Positions 52,943 through 62,646 are shown, numbered from the stretch's first letter. The stretch: 64,000 nt of DNA from Saccharospirillum sp. (GCA_022565595.1 JAIUML010000003.1:124001-188000), one strand, 5' to 3'. Numbers and translations are program-made. Notes: generated by a model from the sequence alone, not told the origin.

Positions 52943-55273
52943 ATGAACAAGATTGAACAACGCATCGCTCAGGAGCTGCAGGTCCGTGACATTCAGGTCA
53001 AGGCGGCCGTCGCCCTGCTCGACGAAGGCGCTACGGTGCCCTTTATCAGCCGCTATCGTAAGGAGGTCACCGGCGGCCTGGACGACAGCCAACTGCGAAC
53101 TCTGGAAGACCGATTGCGTTACCTGCGTGAGCTCGAAGACCGCCGCACCAGCATACTTGCCAGCATTGAAGAGCAGGGCAAACTGACCGATAGCCTGGCC
53201 AATGCCATTGCCGGCGCCGATACCAAGACCGAGTTGGAAGACCTCTACCTGCCCTATAAGCAAAAGCGCCGTACCAAGGGGCAGATTGCCATTGAAGCAG
53301 GCATCGAGCCGCTGGCTGAAGCTTTGTTGGCCGACCCGACACTGACCCCACAAAGCGAAGCCGAAGCCTACCTGAACCCGGATCAGGGCTTTGCCGATAC
53401 CAAGGCCGTGCTTGACGGTGCCCGCGCCATTCTGATGGAACGTTTTGCCGAAGACGCAGGGCTGGTTGGACGAGTGCGTGAGTACCTCTGGCAGCACGGC
53501 GAAATGCAGGCCCGATTGATTGATGGTAAAGCTCAGGAAGGCACCAAGTTTCAGGATTACTTCGAACACAACGAAGCCATCCGCAAGGTGCCCAGCCACC
53601 GCGCTTTGGCGATGTTCCGGGGTCGTAATGAAGGGGTATTGCAGTTGTCGCTGGTGCTGCCAGGCGAAGAGCCACGCGGTGCCAGCCAGGGTGAAGTATT
53701 GATCGCCGAGCACTTCAACCTGCGCGACCAGGGCCGCGCTGCCGACGCCTGGCTGGCCGAAGTGGTGCGCTGGACCTGGCGCGTCAAACTGCTGACCCAT
53801 ATTGAAACCGACCTGTTCAACCGGGTGCGCGAAAGTGCTGAGCAGTCTGCGATCGACGTCTTTGCGACCAACCTGAAAGACTTGCTGCTGGCAGCACCAG
53901 CGGGCCCCAAGGCCACCATTGGTCTTGATCCGGGTTTGCGCACCGGGGTCAAGGTGGCGGTGGTCGATGCCACTGGCAAGGTGGTTGACCACGGCGCCAT
54001 CTTCCCGACGCCACCGCAGAACAAGATCAAGGAAGCTGAGCAGGTGCTACTCGGCCTGTGCAAAAAACACAACGTCGAACTGATTGCCATCGGCAACGGC
54101 ACCGCCAGCCGTGAAACCGAGCGCTTTGTGAAAGCTGTATTGAAGGCGCACCCGGAAATCAAAGCCCAGGCACTGCTGGTTAATGAATCTGGCGCCTCGG
54201 TCTATTCTGCATCCGAATTTGCATCCAAAGAGTTCCCGGATCTGGATGTGACCATCCGTGGCGCCATCTCCATTGCCCGTCGCTTGCAGGATCCACTGGC
54301 CGAACTGGTCAAGATCGATCCCAAATCCATCGGCGTCGGTCAGTACCAGCACGATGTCTCTCAGATCGCACTGGCACGCCAGCTCGATGCCGTCGTCGAA
54401 GACTGTGTAAACGGCGTCGGTGTGGATTTGAACACCGCGTCGATACCCTTGCTGGCCCGTGTGTCAGGCCTAAACCAGACCATTGCCAGCAACATTGTCG
54501 CCTTCCGTGATGCCCAGGGGGCTTTCAAGGAGCGCAAGCAATTGAAAGAGGTCGCTCGCCTTGGCCCCAAGGCCTTTGAGCAGGCAGCAGGCTTCCTCAA
54601 GGTGATGAACGGCACCAACCCACTCGATGCCTCCGCCGTGCACCCGGAGAGTTACCAGGTGGTAAAACGCATTGTTGAAACCAGCGGCAAGGCAGTGAAT
54701 GACCTGATTGGCGACAGCCGTTTTTTGCGCACGTTGAAGCCGGAAGACTATACCGATGAGACCTTTGGTGTGCCCACTGTCACCGACATTCTCAGCGAGC
54801 TGGAAAAGCCTGGCCGTGATCCACGCCCGGAATTCAAGACAGCCGAGTTCCAGGATGGCGTTGAAACAATGAAGGATCTGCGCCTGAACATGATTCTCGA
54901 AGGGGTCGTCACCAACGTTACCCACTTCGGTGCCTTCGTCGACGTCGGCGTGCATCAGGATGGTCTGGTACACATCTCTGCCATGAGTCACCAGTTCATT
55001 GAAGACCCATCGAAGGTGGTCAAGGCCGGCGACATCGTCAAGGTCAAGATCATGGAAGTCGATATTGTTCGCAAGCGCATTGCCATGTCCATGCGCCTGG
55101 ACGACGATGCCAACGCCAAAGCGGATGAAAAATCTGGCGAGCAGCGCCCCAGTGGTGGCCAGCGTCAGGGGCGCCAGCGCAACACGCAACGCAGCGATCA
55201 GAGCGCGGAGCAGCCCACAGCCATGGCTGCGCTGCTGAAGCAGGCGATGCAGAAAAAAGGCGGTCGCTTGTAG
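52943..55273 (+). CDS. tex: Tex-family transcription accessory protein
   Basis: A 776-residue nucleic-acid-binding protein. It carries the helical Tex N-terminal part ([20 protein letters not shown]), a YqgF-like RNase-H fold ([20 protein letters not shown]), helix-hairpin-helix repeats ([20 protein letters not shown]) and a C-terminal S1 RNA-binding domain ([20 protein letters not shown], then [12 protein letters not shown]). The tail is rich in Gln/Arg/Ser. Tex influences transcription in several pathogens; its precise job is unresolved. The ATG 52943 (MNKIEQ) is preferred to an in-frame start at 52916. Confidence 0.97.
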   Translation: MNKIEQRIAQELQVRDIQVKAAVALLDEGATVPFISRYRKEVTGGLDDSQLRTLEDRLRYLRELEDRRTSILASIEEQGKLTDSLANAIAGADTKTELEDLYLPYKQKRRTKGQIAIEAGIEPLAEALLADPTLTPQSEAEAYLNPDQGFADTKAVLDGARAILMERFAEDAGLVGRVREYLWQHGEMQARLIDGKAQEGTKFQDYFEHNEAIRKVPSHRALAMFRGRNEGVLQLSLVLPGEEPRGASQGEVLIAEHFNLRDQGRAADAWLAEVVRWTWRVKLLTHIETDLFNRVRESAEQSAIDVFATNLKDLLLAAPAGPKATIGLDPGLRTGVKVAVVDATGKVVDHGAIFPTPPQNKIKEAEQVLLGLCKKHNVELIAIGNGTASRETERFVKAVLKAHPEIKAQALLVNESGASVYSASEFASKEFPDLDVTIRGAISIARRLQDPLAELVKIDPKSIGVGQYQHDVSQIALARQLDAVVEDCVNGVGVDLNTASIPLLARVSGLNQTIASNIVAFRDAQGAFKERKQLKEVARLGPKAFEQAAGFLKVMNGTNPLDASAVHPESYQVVKRIVETSGKAVNDLIGDSRFLRTLKPEDYTDETFGVPTVTDILSELEKPGRDPRPEFKTAEFQDGVETMKDLRLNMILEGVVTNVTHFGAFVDVGVHQDGLVHISAMSHQFIEDPSKVVKAGDIVKVKIMEVDIVRKRIAMSMRLDDDANAKADEKSGEQRPSGGQRQGRQRNTQRSDQSAEQPTAMAALLKQAMQKKGGRL

Positions 55274-55372
55274 CTTGTGGTGATTAACCACTCTCGTTAA
55301 GGTAGGCAGCAATCGCTTGAAGCGGACACTTTTGTCCCCATTGAGCCAAGCAACAGTATCGAGGAAGACAGA

Positions 55373-56929
55373 GTGCCAACGCTGAACCGCTTGAACCAAC
55401 TGGCTCAAATCAACCTTAACCCTTTGGCGTTTGGCCGTGGCATCGAACGAGAAACCTTGCGAGTCGATCGCCAGGGTCGAATCGCCAGAACCGGTCACCC
55501 TGAAGCCCTCGGTTCAGCGTTGACGCACCCATCCATAACCACTGATTACTCCGAAGCCCTGCTGGAGTTCATCACTGGTGTGCACAGCACCCCGAAAGGC
55601 GCACTGGAGGAGCTCGGTCTGCTACACCGCTTCACGGCCGCCAGGCTGGGCGATGAACAACTCTGGCCAGCCAGCATGCCGGCCATTCTTCCGGGTGAGG
55701 CCGAGATTCCCATCGCCCAATACGGCAGCAGCCACATTGGTCGTTTGAAAACGGTGTACCGCAATGGTCTCTGGCATCGCTACGGCCGCACCATGCAGAC
55801 CATCGCCGGTGTGCATTACAACTGGTCCATTCCTGAGCATTTCTGGCAAGCCTGGGTCGAGCAATGCGGCTGGCAAGGCAGCCTGCAGAGTTTCATCAAT
55901 GAGGAGTATTTCGGTCTGATTCGCGGCTTCCGTCGGCATTCCTGGCTGCTGCTGTACCTCTTTGGTGCATCCCCAGCCGTGGACAAAAGCTTCGCACAGG
56001 GCGGCCGTACAGATCATCTTGAAACTCTCGACGAACACACCCTGTATCTGCCTTACGCCACCACCCTGCGCATGAGCAAAATGGGCTACTCCAACGCCGC
56101 CCAGGACAGCCTCTACGTCTGCTTCAACAGCCTGCAAACCTACACCGAAACCCTGGCCGAAGCCATTCACACCAGTTACGAGCCCTATGAGTCACTTGGC
56201 ATTAAGGTGGGTGATGACTACCGCCAGATCAACGCCAATGTGCTGCAAATTGAAAACGAGTATTACAGCGACCTGAGGCCCAAGCGAGTCACACGCAGTG
56301 GCGAAAAACCCCTGCGCGCGCTGAACGACAGAGGCGTCGAATACATCGAAGTACGCTGCCTTGATGTTGATCCCTACGCGCCCTATGGGATTGACGAAAC
56401 GCGCATGGATTTTGTCGACCTCTTCCTGTTCTGGTGCCTGGTGCAGGACAACGAAATCGTGCAACGGGAGGAGTGCTTTACTCTGCGCGACAACAACCAG
56501 AAAGTCGCCGCATACGGCCGAGACCCGTCCCTGACTCTCACGATTAAAGGCGAAAGCGTCCCCTTGCGCGACCAGGGCCTGAGAATTCTGGATTCCATCG
56601 CGTCCATCGTGCAACAAACCGAACTCTTGCCAGCCAGCAGGGCACACTACCTGGCGCTGCTCGATACTCAAAGACAAAGCTTGCTGAACCCCGAATTGAC
56701 GCCCTCAGCGCGGCTTCTGGCCGATATCAAGGAAGCAGGGTCGTTCAGCGCTGCTGCCCTGCAGCAAGCACAACGCCATGGCCCCGAACTTCAGGAAAGA
56801 GCAGACGACAAGGCCAAAACCGAAGCGCTGGAGCGCATTGCACTGCGCAGTCTGGAAGAACAAAGGGAGATTGAGCGACAGAGTACCGGCGAGTTTGACG
56901 AATTTCTGGCGAGCTACCAAAGTCAGTAA
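55373..56929 (+). CDS. gshA: Glutamate-cysteine ligase
   Basis: A 518-residue cytosolic enzyme, the first step of glutathione synthesis (Glu + Cys + ATP to gamma-glutamylcysteine). It matches the proteobacterial type I GshA: FGRGIERETLRVDRQGRIAR, ITTDYSEALLEFITGVHS, GVHYNWSIPEHFW, LRMSKMGYSNAAQDSLYVCF. It starts at GTG 55373 behind GAGGAAG. The length agrees with E. coli GshA (518). It stands between tex and the RMF-like gene and no gshB is nearby. Confidence 0.97.
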   Translation: MPTLNRLNQLAQINLNPLAFGRGIERETLRVDRQGRIARTGHPEALGSALTHPSITTDYSEALLEFITGVHSTPKGALEELGLLHRFTAARLGDEQLWPASMPAILPGEAEIPIAQYGSSHIGRLKTVYRNGLWHRYGRTMQTIAGVHYNWSIPEHFWQAWVEQCGWQGSLQSFINEEYFGLIRGFRRHSWLLLYLFGASPAVDKSFAQGGRTDHLETLDEHTLYLPYATTLRMSKMGYSNAAQDSLYVCFNSLQTYTETLAEAIHTSYEPYESLGIKVGDDYRQINANVLQIENEYYSDLRPKRVTRSGEKPLRALNDRGVEYIEVRCLDVDPYAPYGIDETRMDFVDLFLFWCLVQDNEIVQREECFTLRDNNQKVAAYGRDPSLTLTIKGESVPLRDQGLRILDSIASIVQQTELLPASRAHYLALLDTQRQSLLNPELTPSARLLADIKEAGSFSAAALQQAQRHGPELQERADDKAKTEALERIALRSLEEQREIERQSTGEFDEFLASYQSQ

Positions 56930-57094
56930 TTTGGCGCATCAAAAATGATCTAAACAAACTGTAACAAAAGTCGATCCAGGGAGTGACAGGCTTCACATAT
57001 TTGGATAAGGTTGACCGAAATGTGAACAAATCCGCTGTCATGGTATTTAATCCGGGTATCATTGAGCCAGCCTGAGAATGGAGCGAGACCCAGG

Positions 57095-57298
57095 ATGGAA
57101 AGCACAGAATGGACATTGGAAACACTGAACAAGGCCTACCAGCAAGGTTATATGGTTGGCTTGTCTGGCCGCAGTAACGACGATTGCCAGTATCAGAACG
57201 ACGTATTGGTTGCCGCCTGGGAGGCAGGCTGGGACGACGGCTTCCAACAGCATCAACTGGCGCAACGCAAGCAACTCAGCCACCGCCAGAAAGCCTAG
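57095..57298 (+). CDS. rmf: Ribosome modulation factor homologue
   Basis: A 67-residue cytosolic protein. The core LNKAYQQGYMVGLSGRSNDD followed by CQYQNDVLVAAWEAGWDDG closely resembles RMF (A-xx-GY-x-G-x-GRS-xx-CPY...-W-x-GW), which dimerises ribosomes into inactive 100S particles in stationary phase. It has a longer, acidic N-terminus and an acidic centre compared with the basic E. coli protein, so binding to ribosomes is not certain. The ATG 57095 follows CCAGG. It lies downstream of gshA, same strand, with a 165-bp gap that may hold a growth-phase promoter. Confidence 0.82.
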   Translation: MESTEWTLETLNKAYQQGYMVGLSGRSNDDCQYQNDVLVAAWEAGWDDGFQQHQLAQRKQLSHRQKA

Positions 57299-57391
57299 GC
57301 AGCGCCGTAAGGCCTGTGCCGCATCCAGAATGACAGTGACCAGGCCTACCCCAACCCCCGAATTCCTTAATAACGAATCACGACAGCACGG

Positions 57392-57802
57392 TTACCCCTG
57401 AATTACAAAGAAGGTAAACAACACCCGCTCGATCTTCGGCTCCCCTGTCTCCTGCTCCATGATGCGCCGTAATTCAAACAACAACTCCTCCTGAATCGTC
57501 TCGCGCCCCTGATTCGTGCGCACGGTCTCGTGGTCTTGAGCTGTCATATGCATGATGATGGCATGACGCAGTGCATCCGCATGCGCATTCACCTCCAGAG
57601 CCGCCGCATTATCGGCTACCTGAAGCGTGATTGCCGTCTGCAAATAGCGCAAACGCCCACCCACCATATCGCCATAATTCAGGGTGAAATTGGGCTCCAG
57701 CTCAACATAACGCGGGCCCTGAACCTGAGCCGCCACCGCCGTTGCAAGGAGGAGGAACACCAGGGTAATGCTGACCCATTTGGCTTTCATTGCAGACATC
57801 AT
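57392..57802 (-). CDS. FliL-family-like exported protein, orphan
   Basis: A 136-residue protein with a signal peptide or single N-terminal anchor (KAKWVSITLVFLLLATAVAA), then YVELEPNFTLNY and a C-terminal IERVLFTFFVIQG. The pattern ...VLFTxFVxQ is the signature of FliL, the flagellar stator-associated protein. No flagellar genes surround it. The start is ATG 57802 or the adjacent ATG 57799. Such FliL-like orphans have unclear roles. It is encoded opposite rsd, with a 316-bp gap between. Confidence 0.83.
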   Translation of the reverse strand: MMSAMKAKWVSITLVFLLLATAVAAQVQGPRYVELEPNFTLNYGDMVGGRLRYLQTAITLQVADNAAALEVNAHADALRHAIIMHMTAQDHETVRTNQGRETIQEELLFELRRIMEQETGEPKIERVLFTFFVIQG

Positions 57803-57872
57803 CCAATTCTCTTTGAATTCTGAAGTATAACGACTGGAGTTAAAATTACCGCGATTGACTAGCGATGGAGGC

Positions 57873-57901
57873 ACCTGTGGTAGTCAGGGCGGACCACAGG
57901 T
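57873..57901. promoter_or_regulatory. Perfect inverted repeat in the fliL-like/rsd gap
   Basis: ACCTGTGGT-N11-ACCACAGGT is a perfect 9-bp palindrome with 11-bp spacer between the divergent fliL-like and rsd genes. It could be an operator for a dimeric regulator, or a hairpin in a leader. The rest of the 316-bp gap (57803-58118) shows no gene. Confidence 0.5.
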
Positions 57902-58118
57902 ACGCGGAAAACTGTACCGTTACGTCTTGTGTTTATATCGGCCAAAGGCACGGAAGTTTGAATCGTACTTCTATACTAAGGCACTGGTCATTGTAGCCAC
58001 AAACCCCTCCTGCTGCGCAGCTTGATAGTAAACCTGACGGTCAACGGTTGTTCGGCCCGAAGCGCTGGCCTATAGTGTGAGTCTGACTTATCGGCTTATC
58101 AATTCTACGAGGCAGCCC

Positions 58119-58583
58119 ATGCTGGAAAACTGCAAAACCGCCCAGGAACGCTGGGGTGGCACACACCAAATGATTGACCGTTGGCTGGAAGAACGCAAAT
58201 CGGTCCTGGTGCACTATTTTGACATCAGTGTCGAGAAAGCCATAGAGCCTGACAACCAGACACTGCAGTTATTCTGTGAAGTACTTATGGATTACGTATC
58301 AGCTGGCCACTTTGAGATCTACGAACAACTCGTACGAGAAGCGAAAGAATTCAATGATGGCGGCATCGAATTGGCCAAAAAGCTTTACCCCAGGCTTGAA
58401 GCCACCACCGCTCGAATACTCGACTTCAACGATAAATACGATACCGCCGAGCACTCCCTTGCTCACCAGGAAAGTATGGCAGCCGATTTGTCCAGCCTTG
58501 GCGAGACCATGACTGAGCGCTTTGAACTCGAAGATCAACTGATCGAACGCCTGCACAACATCCATCGCGAACAGATCGCCTGA
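58119..58583 (+). CDS. rsd: Regulator of sigma D (Rsd/AlgQ)
   Basis: A 154-residue helical cytosolic protein that binds the major sigma factor RpoD and lowers its use in stationary phase. It starts MLENCKTAQERWGGTHQMID, then KSVLVHYFDISVEKAIEPDN and LFCEVLMDYVSAGHFEIYEQ, as in Rsd/AlgQ. ATG 58119 follows GAGG. In Pseudomonas algQ and algP lie close together, and an AlgP-like gene is present here 2.2 kb downstream, so the locus is conserved. Confidence 0.93.
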   Translation: MLENCKTAQERWGGTHQMIDRWLEERKSVLVHYFDISVEKAIEPDNQTLQLFCEVLMDYVSAGHFEIYEQLVREAKEFNDGGIELAKKLYPRLEATTARILDFNDKYDTAEHSLAHQESMAADLSSLGETMTERFELEDQLIERLHNIHREQIA

Positions 58584-58598
58584 TTGGAGTTAGCCGGT

Positions 58599-59615
58599 TT
58601 GCTTACTGGCTGGACAAAGCGAGAGCCGGATCAGAAACCGATCCGGTACTGTCTGTCCCTTTGCTGGCATCGCCTTCGCAACTTGACGGCGCTGTTCGTC
58701 CTGGTCACCAGCCTCGCCGCCTGTGGCATCTCAACCCCTAGTGAACGAATCGAAGTCGGTTTTCGCGGGCTCTACAGTGGTAGCTTCGACCAAGCTACCG
58801 GTCAGATGGTCCTTGGCTCTATCCACCATGGTGGCAGCTTATGGACCTTGCATCCGGCCGCGCGCCAGTTCGACTGGAATCACCGGGCCAACCAATACAG
58901 TGAGATACTCTACTCGGCCTTATCCGGGGATGGCCTTATCGCCATCACGGCCGACTATCACAACCTGGCAGTATGGCGCACCGACACCGGAGAGGCCTTA
59001 TGGTTCTGGTCGGCCCCTGCACGCATCCGCGATATCGACCTGTCCGATGATGGGCAAACCGTTATGCTTGGGCTGGCCAACGGCACGGCCGTGCTCTTCG
59101 ATGCCATCGAAGGTGGCGTACTGCGAGAGTTGTATCACGATGCGCCTGTTCTCAGTGTTTCGATGTCTGGAGACGCCCGAATGGCCATTACCGGGACAGA
59201 AGGCCTGAGTGCGCATCTCTGGGACTTGACGACTCTTGAACGAGTCAGAGCCTTCCTGCTGCCAAATCAGGTTCCTCTGGTCAAAATGAGCCCGGACGGT
59301 CGTCTTGCATTAATTGCACCAGCACGCGAAACCGCTGTTGTCTGGGACATCGAAGCAGACCAGCTTGCGTTTGAGCTAAATACCTCCAGCTATCGGCTAT
59401 ACAGTGCTCGTTTTGATCAACAACAGCGGTTACTTTTGGGGACAACACACCGACGCATCATGGCCTTCGATCTCCAAACGGGTGAACGTCAGCAACAATG
59501 GCAAGTTGGCCGTTTCTTGCAAAATGCCTTTCAAAGCACGACAGTACTTGATATGAACTGGCACAATGACCGATTATGGGTGCTGGGATCAGATGGATTC
59601 TTGTACGGTTTTTGA
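58599..59615 (+). CDS. Beta-propeller (WD40-like) lipoprotein
   Basis: A 338-residue exported protein. The lipobox LVTSLAACG places the mature Cys near residue 42. The rest has about six WD40/quinoprotein-like repeats, each with Trp-Asp style strand ends: LIAITADYHNLAVWRTDTGE, AMAITGTEGLSAHLWDLTTL, LALIAPARETAVVWDIEADQ. It probably works as a scaffold in the periplasm or at the membrane. The start is uncertain: TTG 58599 has GGAG nine bases before it; TTG 58584 directly after the rsd stop is possible. Same strand as rsd, likely cotranscribed. Confidence 0.82.
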   Translation: MLTGWTKREPDQKPIRYCLSLCWHRLRNLTALFVLVTSLAACGISTPSERIEVGFRGLYSGSFDQATGQMVLGSIHHGGSLWTLHPAARQFDWNHRANQYSEILYSALSGDGLIAITADYHNLAVWRTDTGEALWFWSAPARIRDIDLSDDGQTVMLGLANGTAVLFDAIEGGVLRELYHDAPVLSVSMSGDARMAITGTEGLSAHLWDLTTLERVRAFLLPNQVPLVKMSPDGRLALIAPARETAVVWDIEADQLAFELNTSSYRLYSARFDQQQRLLLGTTHRRIMAFDLQTGERQQQWQVGRFLQNAFQSTTVLDMNWHNDRLWVLGSDGFLYGF

Positions 59616-59627
59616 GAGGTAGTGGCC

Positions 59628-59894
59628 ATGACGACGCCAAAGTCGCCTGTACAATCAACACGAACAAGAGACAATTCTTGTGAGCCTGAGGATAAGCTGA
59701 CATCCATCTGCCCTTTCTCTTTGCCTGCTGGCCCTTCGTCAGAAACCAACTACGCTGTACGGATAGACAATACGCTCTGCAAGGATACTGAACCAGAATC
59801 GAGCACGGAAGCGCAGGATTTTGCGAGCCCTGAAAAACCACCTTTTTTGCTGAGCGATTCCGCGAAGTGGCAACCTGGCATTTGCGGATGCTGA
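59628..59894 (+). CDS. Possible small Ser/Pro-rich protein
   Basis: An 88-residue frame from ATG 59628 (MTTPKSPVQS) behind GAGAGG, ending 22 bp before the ParA gene. The product is Ser/Pro/Glu-rich and probably disordered, with four cysteines (CEPEDK, SICPF, NTLCKD, and GICGC at the end, which has two). No homologue recognised, but spacing and ribosome site fit an operon gene. If it is not coding, the region 59616-59916 holds nothing else I can see. Confidence 0.4.
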   Translation: MTTPKSPVQSTRTRDNSCEPEDKLTSICPFSLPAGPSSETNYAVRIDNTLCKDTEPESSTEAQDFASPEKPPFLLSDSAKWQPGICGC

Positions 59895-59916
59895 CCTGTT
59901 TGAGTCTGCTGATCGG

Positions 59917-60627
59917 ATGACTGCGATGATCCCCGAAGACAACCATAACAGAGCACGGGTTATTACGGCGGCTCAACCCCTGCGAATCCTGATTGCCAAT
60001 GCCAAAGGTGGCAGCGGCAAGACGACGGTAGCGACCAATCTCTCCAGCTATTTCGCCAATCGAAACGAAACTGCCGTGCTGATCGACTACGACCCTCAGG
60101 GTTCATCGACACAGTGGCTGCAATCGCGGCAGGCTGACCGAGTCACCATTCATGGCGTTGCCGCTTATCGAAAGGCTACCACTCAATTCACCCGTTCCTG
60201 GTATTTACGCAATATTCCGGCCGATACGCGCAAGGTCATTATTGATACGCCGTCAGGCCTTTCGGGAAACCTGCTCAACGAATTGGTACGCGAGTCGGAC
60301 GTTATTATCATCCCGGTAACTCCCTCACCCATCGATATTCGTGCCACAACCGTTTTCATCAAGGATTTGTTGCTTTCTCCCGCGCATCGAGCTTCACCCA
60401 AGCGGGTTGCTGTGATTGCCAACCGGGTACGAAAGAACACCCTGGTGTACGCCAAACTTGAACTATTTTTGCGTAGCCTGAAGATCCCCTTTATTGCCAC
60501 ACTGCGAGACACTCAGTTCTATGTTCGAGCCTCCGAATATGGGCTCGGGTTGCATGATCTGGACAACGCACAGAATAACGATTTATCGGATTGGCGCAGG
60601 CTGATTGAGTGGATTGACCAGGATTGA
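59917..60627 (+). CDS. ParA/MinD-type partition ATPase without ParB
   Basis: A 236-residue P-loop ATPase. It has the deviant Walker A AKGGSGKTT (from K30), switch I DYDPQGSSTQWL, switch II IIDTPSGLSG and the late VIIIPVTPSPIDIRA. It positions cellular cargo by ATP-driven binding to the nucleoid or membrane in related systems. No parB or plasmid replication gene is near, so an orphan ParA moving protein or enzyme complexes is more likely than plasmid partition. The start could be ATG 59917 or 59926. Located between Rsd and AlgP-like genes. Confidence 0.92.
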   Translation: MTAMIPEDNHNRARVITAAQPLRILIANAKGGSGKTTVATNLSSYFANRNETAVLIDYDPQGSSTQWLQSRQADRVTIHGVAAYRKATTQFTRSWYLRNIPADTRKVIIDTPSGLSGNLLNELVRESDVIIIPVTPSPIDIRATTVFIKDLLLSPAHRASPKRVAVIANRVRKNTLVYAKLELFLRSLKIPFIATLRDTQFYVRASEYGLGLHDLDNAQNNDLSDWRRLIEWIDQD

Positions 60628-60745
60628 ACTTCAAAGCGACAAAGTATTTGCTTTTTTAGCGATCTTTTTGAAGACAGTGCTTGAATTTTAAAGACACACT
60701 ACCGATAGTACGTCTCACTGGGAACGTTACCGAGAGGAATCACTG

Positions 60746-62011
60746 ATGGCCGCTGCCAAGAAGAAAGCAACTCGCAAAACTACAGCCAAGAAAGCCACTT
60801 CCACCAAAGCGACTGCCAAGCGCAAACCGGCTGCGAAAACAGCCGCTGCGATCAAGCAGGATGCTTCACCTGTTGAGCTGCTGAAAACCGAGATTGCCAA
60901 GCTCGAAGAGCAACTGGACAAGGTTCGTGAGAAAGCGCTGAGTGACACAGAAAAACTGCGCGATCAGCTTAAAAAGAAACTGGATGCAGCCCGGAAAAAA
61001 GCAGCGGCGGCTCAAGCCAAAAAGCAAGCGGCTGTAGCCCGTGCCAAAACCGGCAAATCCAGGACCGCGCAAGTACAGAAAGAAAAGGCAGAGGAGGCTC
61101 TCGCCGCTGCCAAGGCAACAGTCGATGAGCTGAAAACCGAATACGATGCTGCGCAACAAGCCCTGTTGCAAGCCAAGGAAGAAAAGAAAGCGGCCGACGT
61201 CCTGAATAAAGCGGTAGCCAAAGTGCGCCACGTGGAAAACACCAAAGCCGCCGCCGCGGCCAGGAAGGCTCAGGCCAAAGCCAAAAAAGCAGCGAAAGCG
61301 CAAGCGAAGAAAGCCGCCATCAAAGCCAAAGCTGCCAAAGCTAAAGCCAAAGTCAAAGCGAAAGCCACTGCCAAAAAAGCCGCCAGCAAGGCCAAAGCGG
61401 CGGCCAGCAAGGCTGCAGCAAAAGCCAAAACGACGGCTAAAAAGGCCAAAGCAACGGCCGGTAAGGCGGCCACTGCGAAAAAGACTGTCGCCAGCAAGAA
61501 GACGACCGCCACGAAAGCGAAGGCCACAAGCGCCAGGAAAACCGTTGCTAAAAAAGCGACGGCCGCCAAGAAGACTGTAGCCAGGAAAACCACGACAGCC
61601 AAGAAAGCCGCAGCCGAGAAAACCACTACGGCCAAAAAAGCTGCAGCAAAGAAAACAGCACCAGCTAAAAAGGCTGCAGCAAAGGCCAGGAAAGCGCCCT
61701 CCAAAAAAGCGGCCGCTCCCAAGTCCAGCTCGGATAGCGCGACAACCGCCAGCAAGAAGGCCGTGAGAAAACCGGCGGCGAAGAAAACCGCCAGCAAGAA
61801 CGTTGCCACGGAAAAGACTACTGTCGCCAAACCCAGCAGCCCGGCGCCAGCCGCACCAGCCCCAGCGGTGAGCACGCCGAAGGCACCGAGTGAAGCGACG
61901 CCGCAGGGTAACAGTGTTACGCCAGCGCCATCCGCAGACACCAGCCCACTGGTCAACACTGTACCCAGTGATGAAGGGCGCAGCCTGTTCGACCCTAAAA
62001 AAGACGCCTGA
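60746..62011 (+). CDS. algP: AlgP-like histone H1-type DNA-binding protein
   Basis: A 421-residue, very basic, low-complexity protein. After a coiled-coil (residues about 45-140, LKTEIAKLEEQLDKVREKAL) comes a tail of about 270 residues built of Lys-Ala repeats such as AKKAAAKKT, like eukaryotic histone H1. In Pseudomonas, AlgP (AlgR3) is a non-specific DNA-binding regulator of alginate genes and its KPAA repeats vary in number between strains. The last 60 residues are Pro/Ala/Ser-rich. GAGGAA precedes ATG 60746. The repetitive DNA at about 61280-61830 is translation of these repeats. Confidence 0.9.
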   Translation: MAAAKKKATRKTTAKKATSTKATAKRKPAAKTAAAIKQDASPVELLKTEIAKLEEQLDKVREKALSDTEKLRDQLKKKLDAARKKAAAAQAKKQAAVARAKTGKSRTAQVQKEKAEEALAAAKATVDELKTEYDAAQQALLQAKEEKKAADVLNKAVAKVRHVENTKAAAAARKAQAKAKKAAKAQAKKAAIKAKAAKAKAKVKAKATAKKAASKAKAAASKAAAKAKTTAKKAKATAGKAATAKKTVASKKTTATKAKATSARKTVAKKATAAKKTVARKTTTAKKAAAEKTTTAKKAAAKKTAPAKKAAAKARKAPSKKAAAPKSSSDSATTASKKAVRKPAAKKTASKNVATEKTTVAKPSSPAPAAPAPAVSTPKAPSEATPQGNSVTPAPSADTSPLVNTVPSDEGRSLFDPKKDA

Positions 62012-62037
62012 GTCCTTTTTAACAGGGTAATGGCCAA

Positions 62038-62070
62038 CCCACTCGACGACCCCTCAGGGAGTCGAGTGGG
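62038..62070. terminator. Bidirectional terminator between algP and TIGR02444 gene
   Basis: A perfect 10-bp stem CCCACTCGAC/GTCGAGTGGG with 13-nt loop lies between two converging genes, 26 bp after one and 8 bp before the other's stop. It is the only stable structure in the gap. Confidence 0.75.
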
Positions 62071-62078
62071 AATTGTGT

Positions 62079-62513
62079 TCAGGTCGACAGGTCGCGCACC
62101 AATGCTTCCATCTGGAGCCGTTCTTCGCTGGTCAGTCGTTCAGAGTGTGGCGGCCACTGGTGCTGCCATTTATCGGTAGGGTGAAGGCATTGCTCCAGCA
62201 GGTGCAGGTCCCAGCGCTCTAACGTCAATTCCCATCCCAGTGCTGCTTCTCGAAGAGGCGATGTTTTCGACAACCCCAGTCGAATGCATCGCACTCGTTC
62301 AAGTAATTTCCTGGTTCGTCCGCAGGCCAATGCTTCCCACTGTGTTTTATCCATGCTTAGCGAATAACGACAGGCGTAACTGAGCGTCAGTAAATCATTG
62401 ACCGAAAGGCCCTTATCCTGAAAGGCGAGCAGTTCAGTTTTGTAGCCCGGATACTTTTGGCAGGCGTATGTCCACAGATCCGGTTTTTGAGTGTTGGAAA
62501 GTGACGGTGACAT
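62079..62513 (-). CDS. TIGR02444-family protein
   Basis: A 144-residue soluble protein beginning LWTYACQKYPGYKTELLAFQ and continuing KGLSVNDLLTLSYACRY, a pattern known as TIGR02444 (DUF2390). The family is found next to algP/yheS genes in pseudomonads and relatives, as here. Function unknown. ATG 62513 opens it; it converges with algP and is divergent from yheS. Confidence 0.87.
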   Translation of the reverse strand: MSPSLSNTQKPDLWTYACQKYPGYKTELLAFQDKGLSVNDLLTLSYACRYSLSMDKTQWEALACGRTRKLLERVRCIRLGLSKTSPLREAALGWELTLERWDLHLLEQCLHPTDKWQHQWPPHSERLTSEERLQMEALVRDLST

Positions 62514-62646
62514 CCTGCCTCTGGAGCATCAGTATTGATCCTCTCTCATCTTAACCGGTTTTCGGTGTCAGTCGATAACCTTCGTCTGTTGATGCAGCAT
62601 ACGGTTTCACAAGACACTGACTACGCCCATTGGTAAACTGCGCGCC

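Noticed and set aside
52748-53992. Open minus-strand frame extending the SelD fusion N-terminus
   Set aside because: The extension is antisense to tex and has no homology. The flavoprotein domain begins at ATG 52747.
61280-61830. Repetitive GCC-AAA-rich DNA that might be a tandem repeat or mobile element
   Set aside because: It is the codon-level image of Lys/Ala repeats within the AlgP-like protein, and the frame is continuous.
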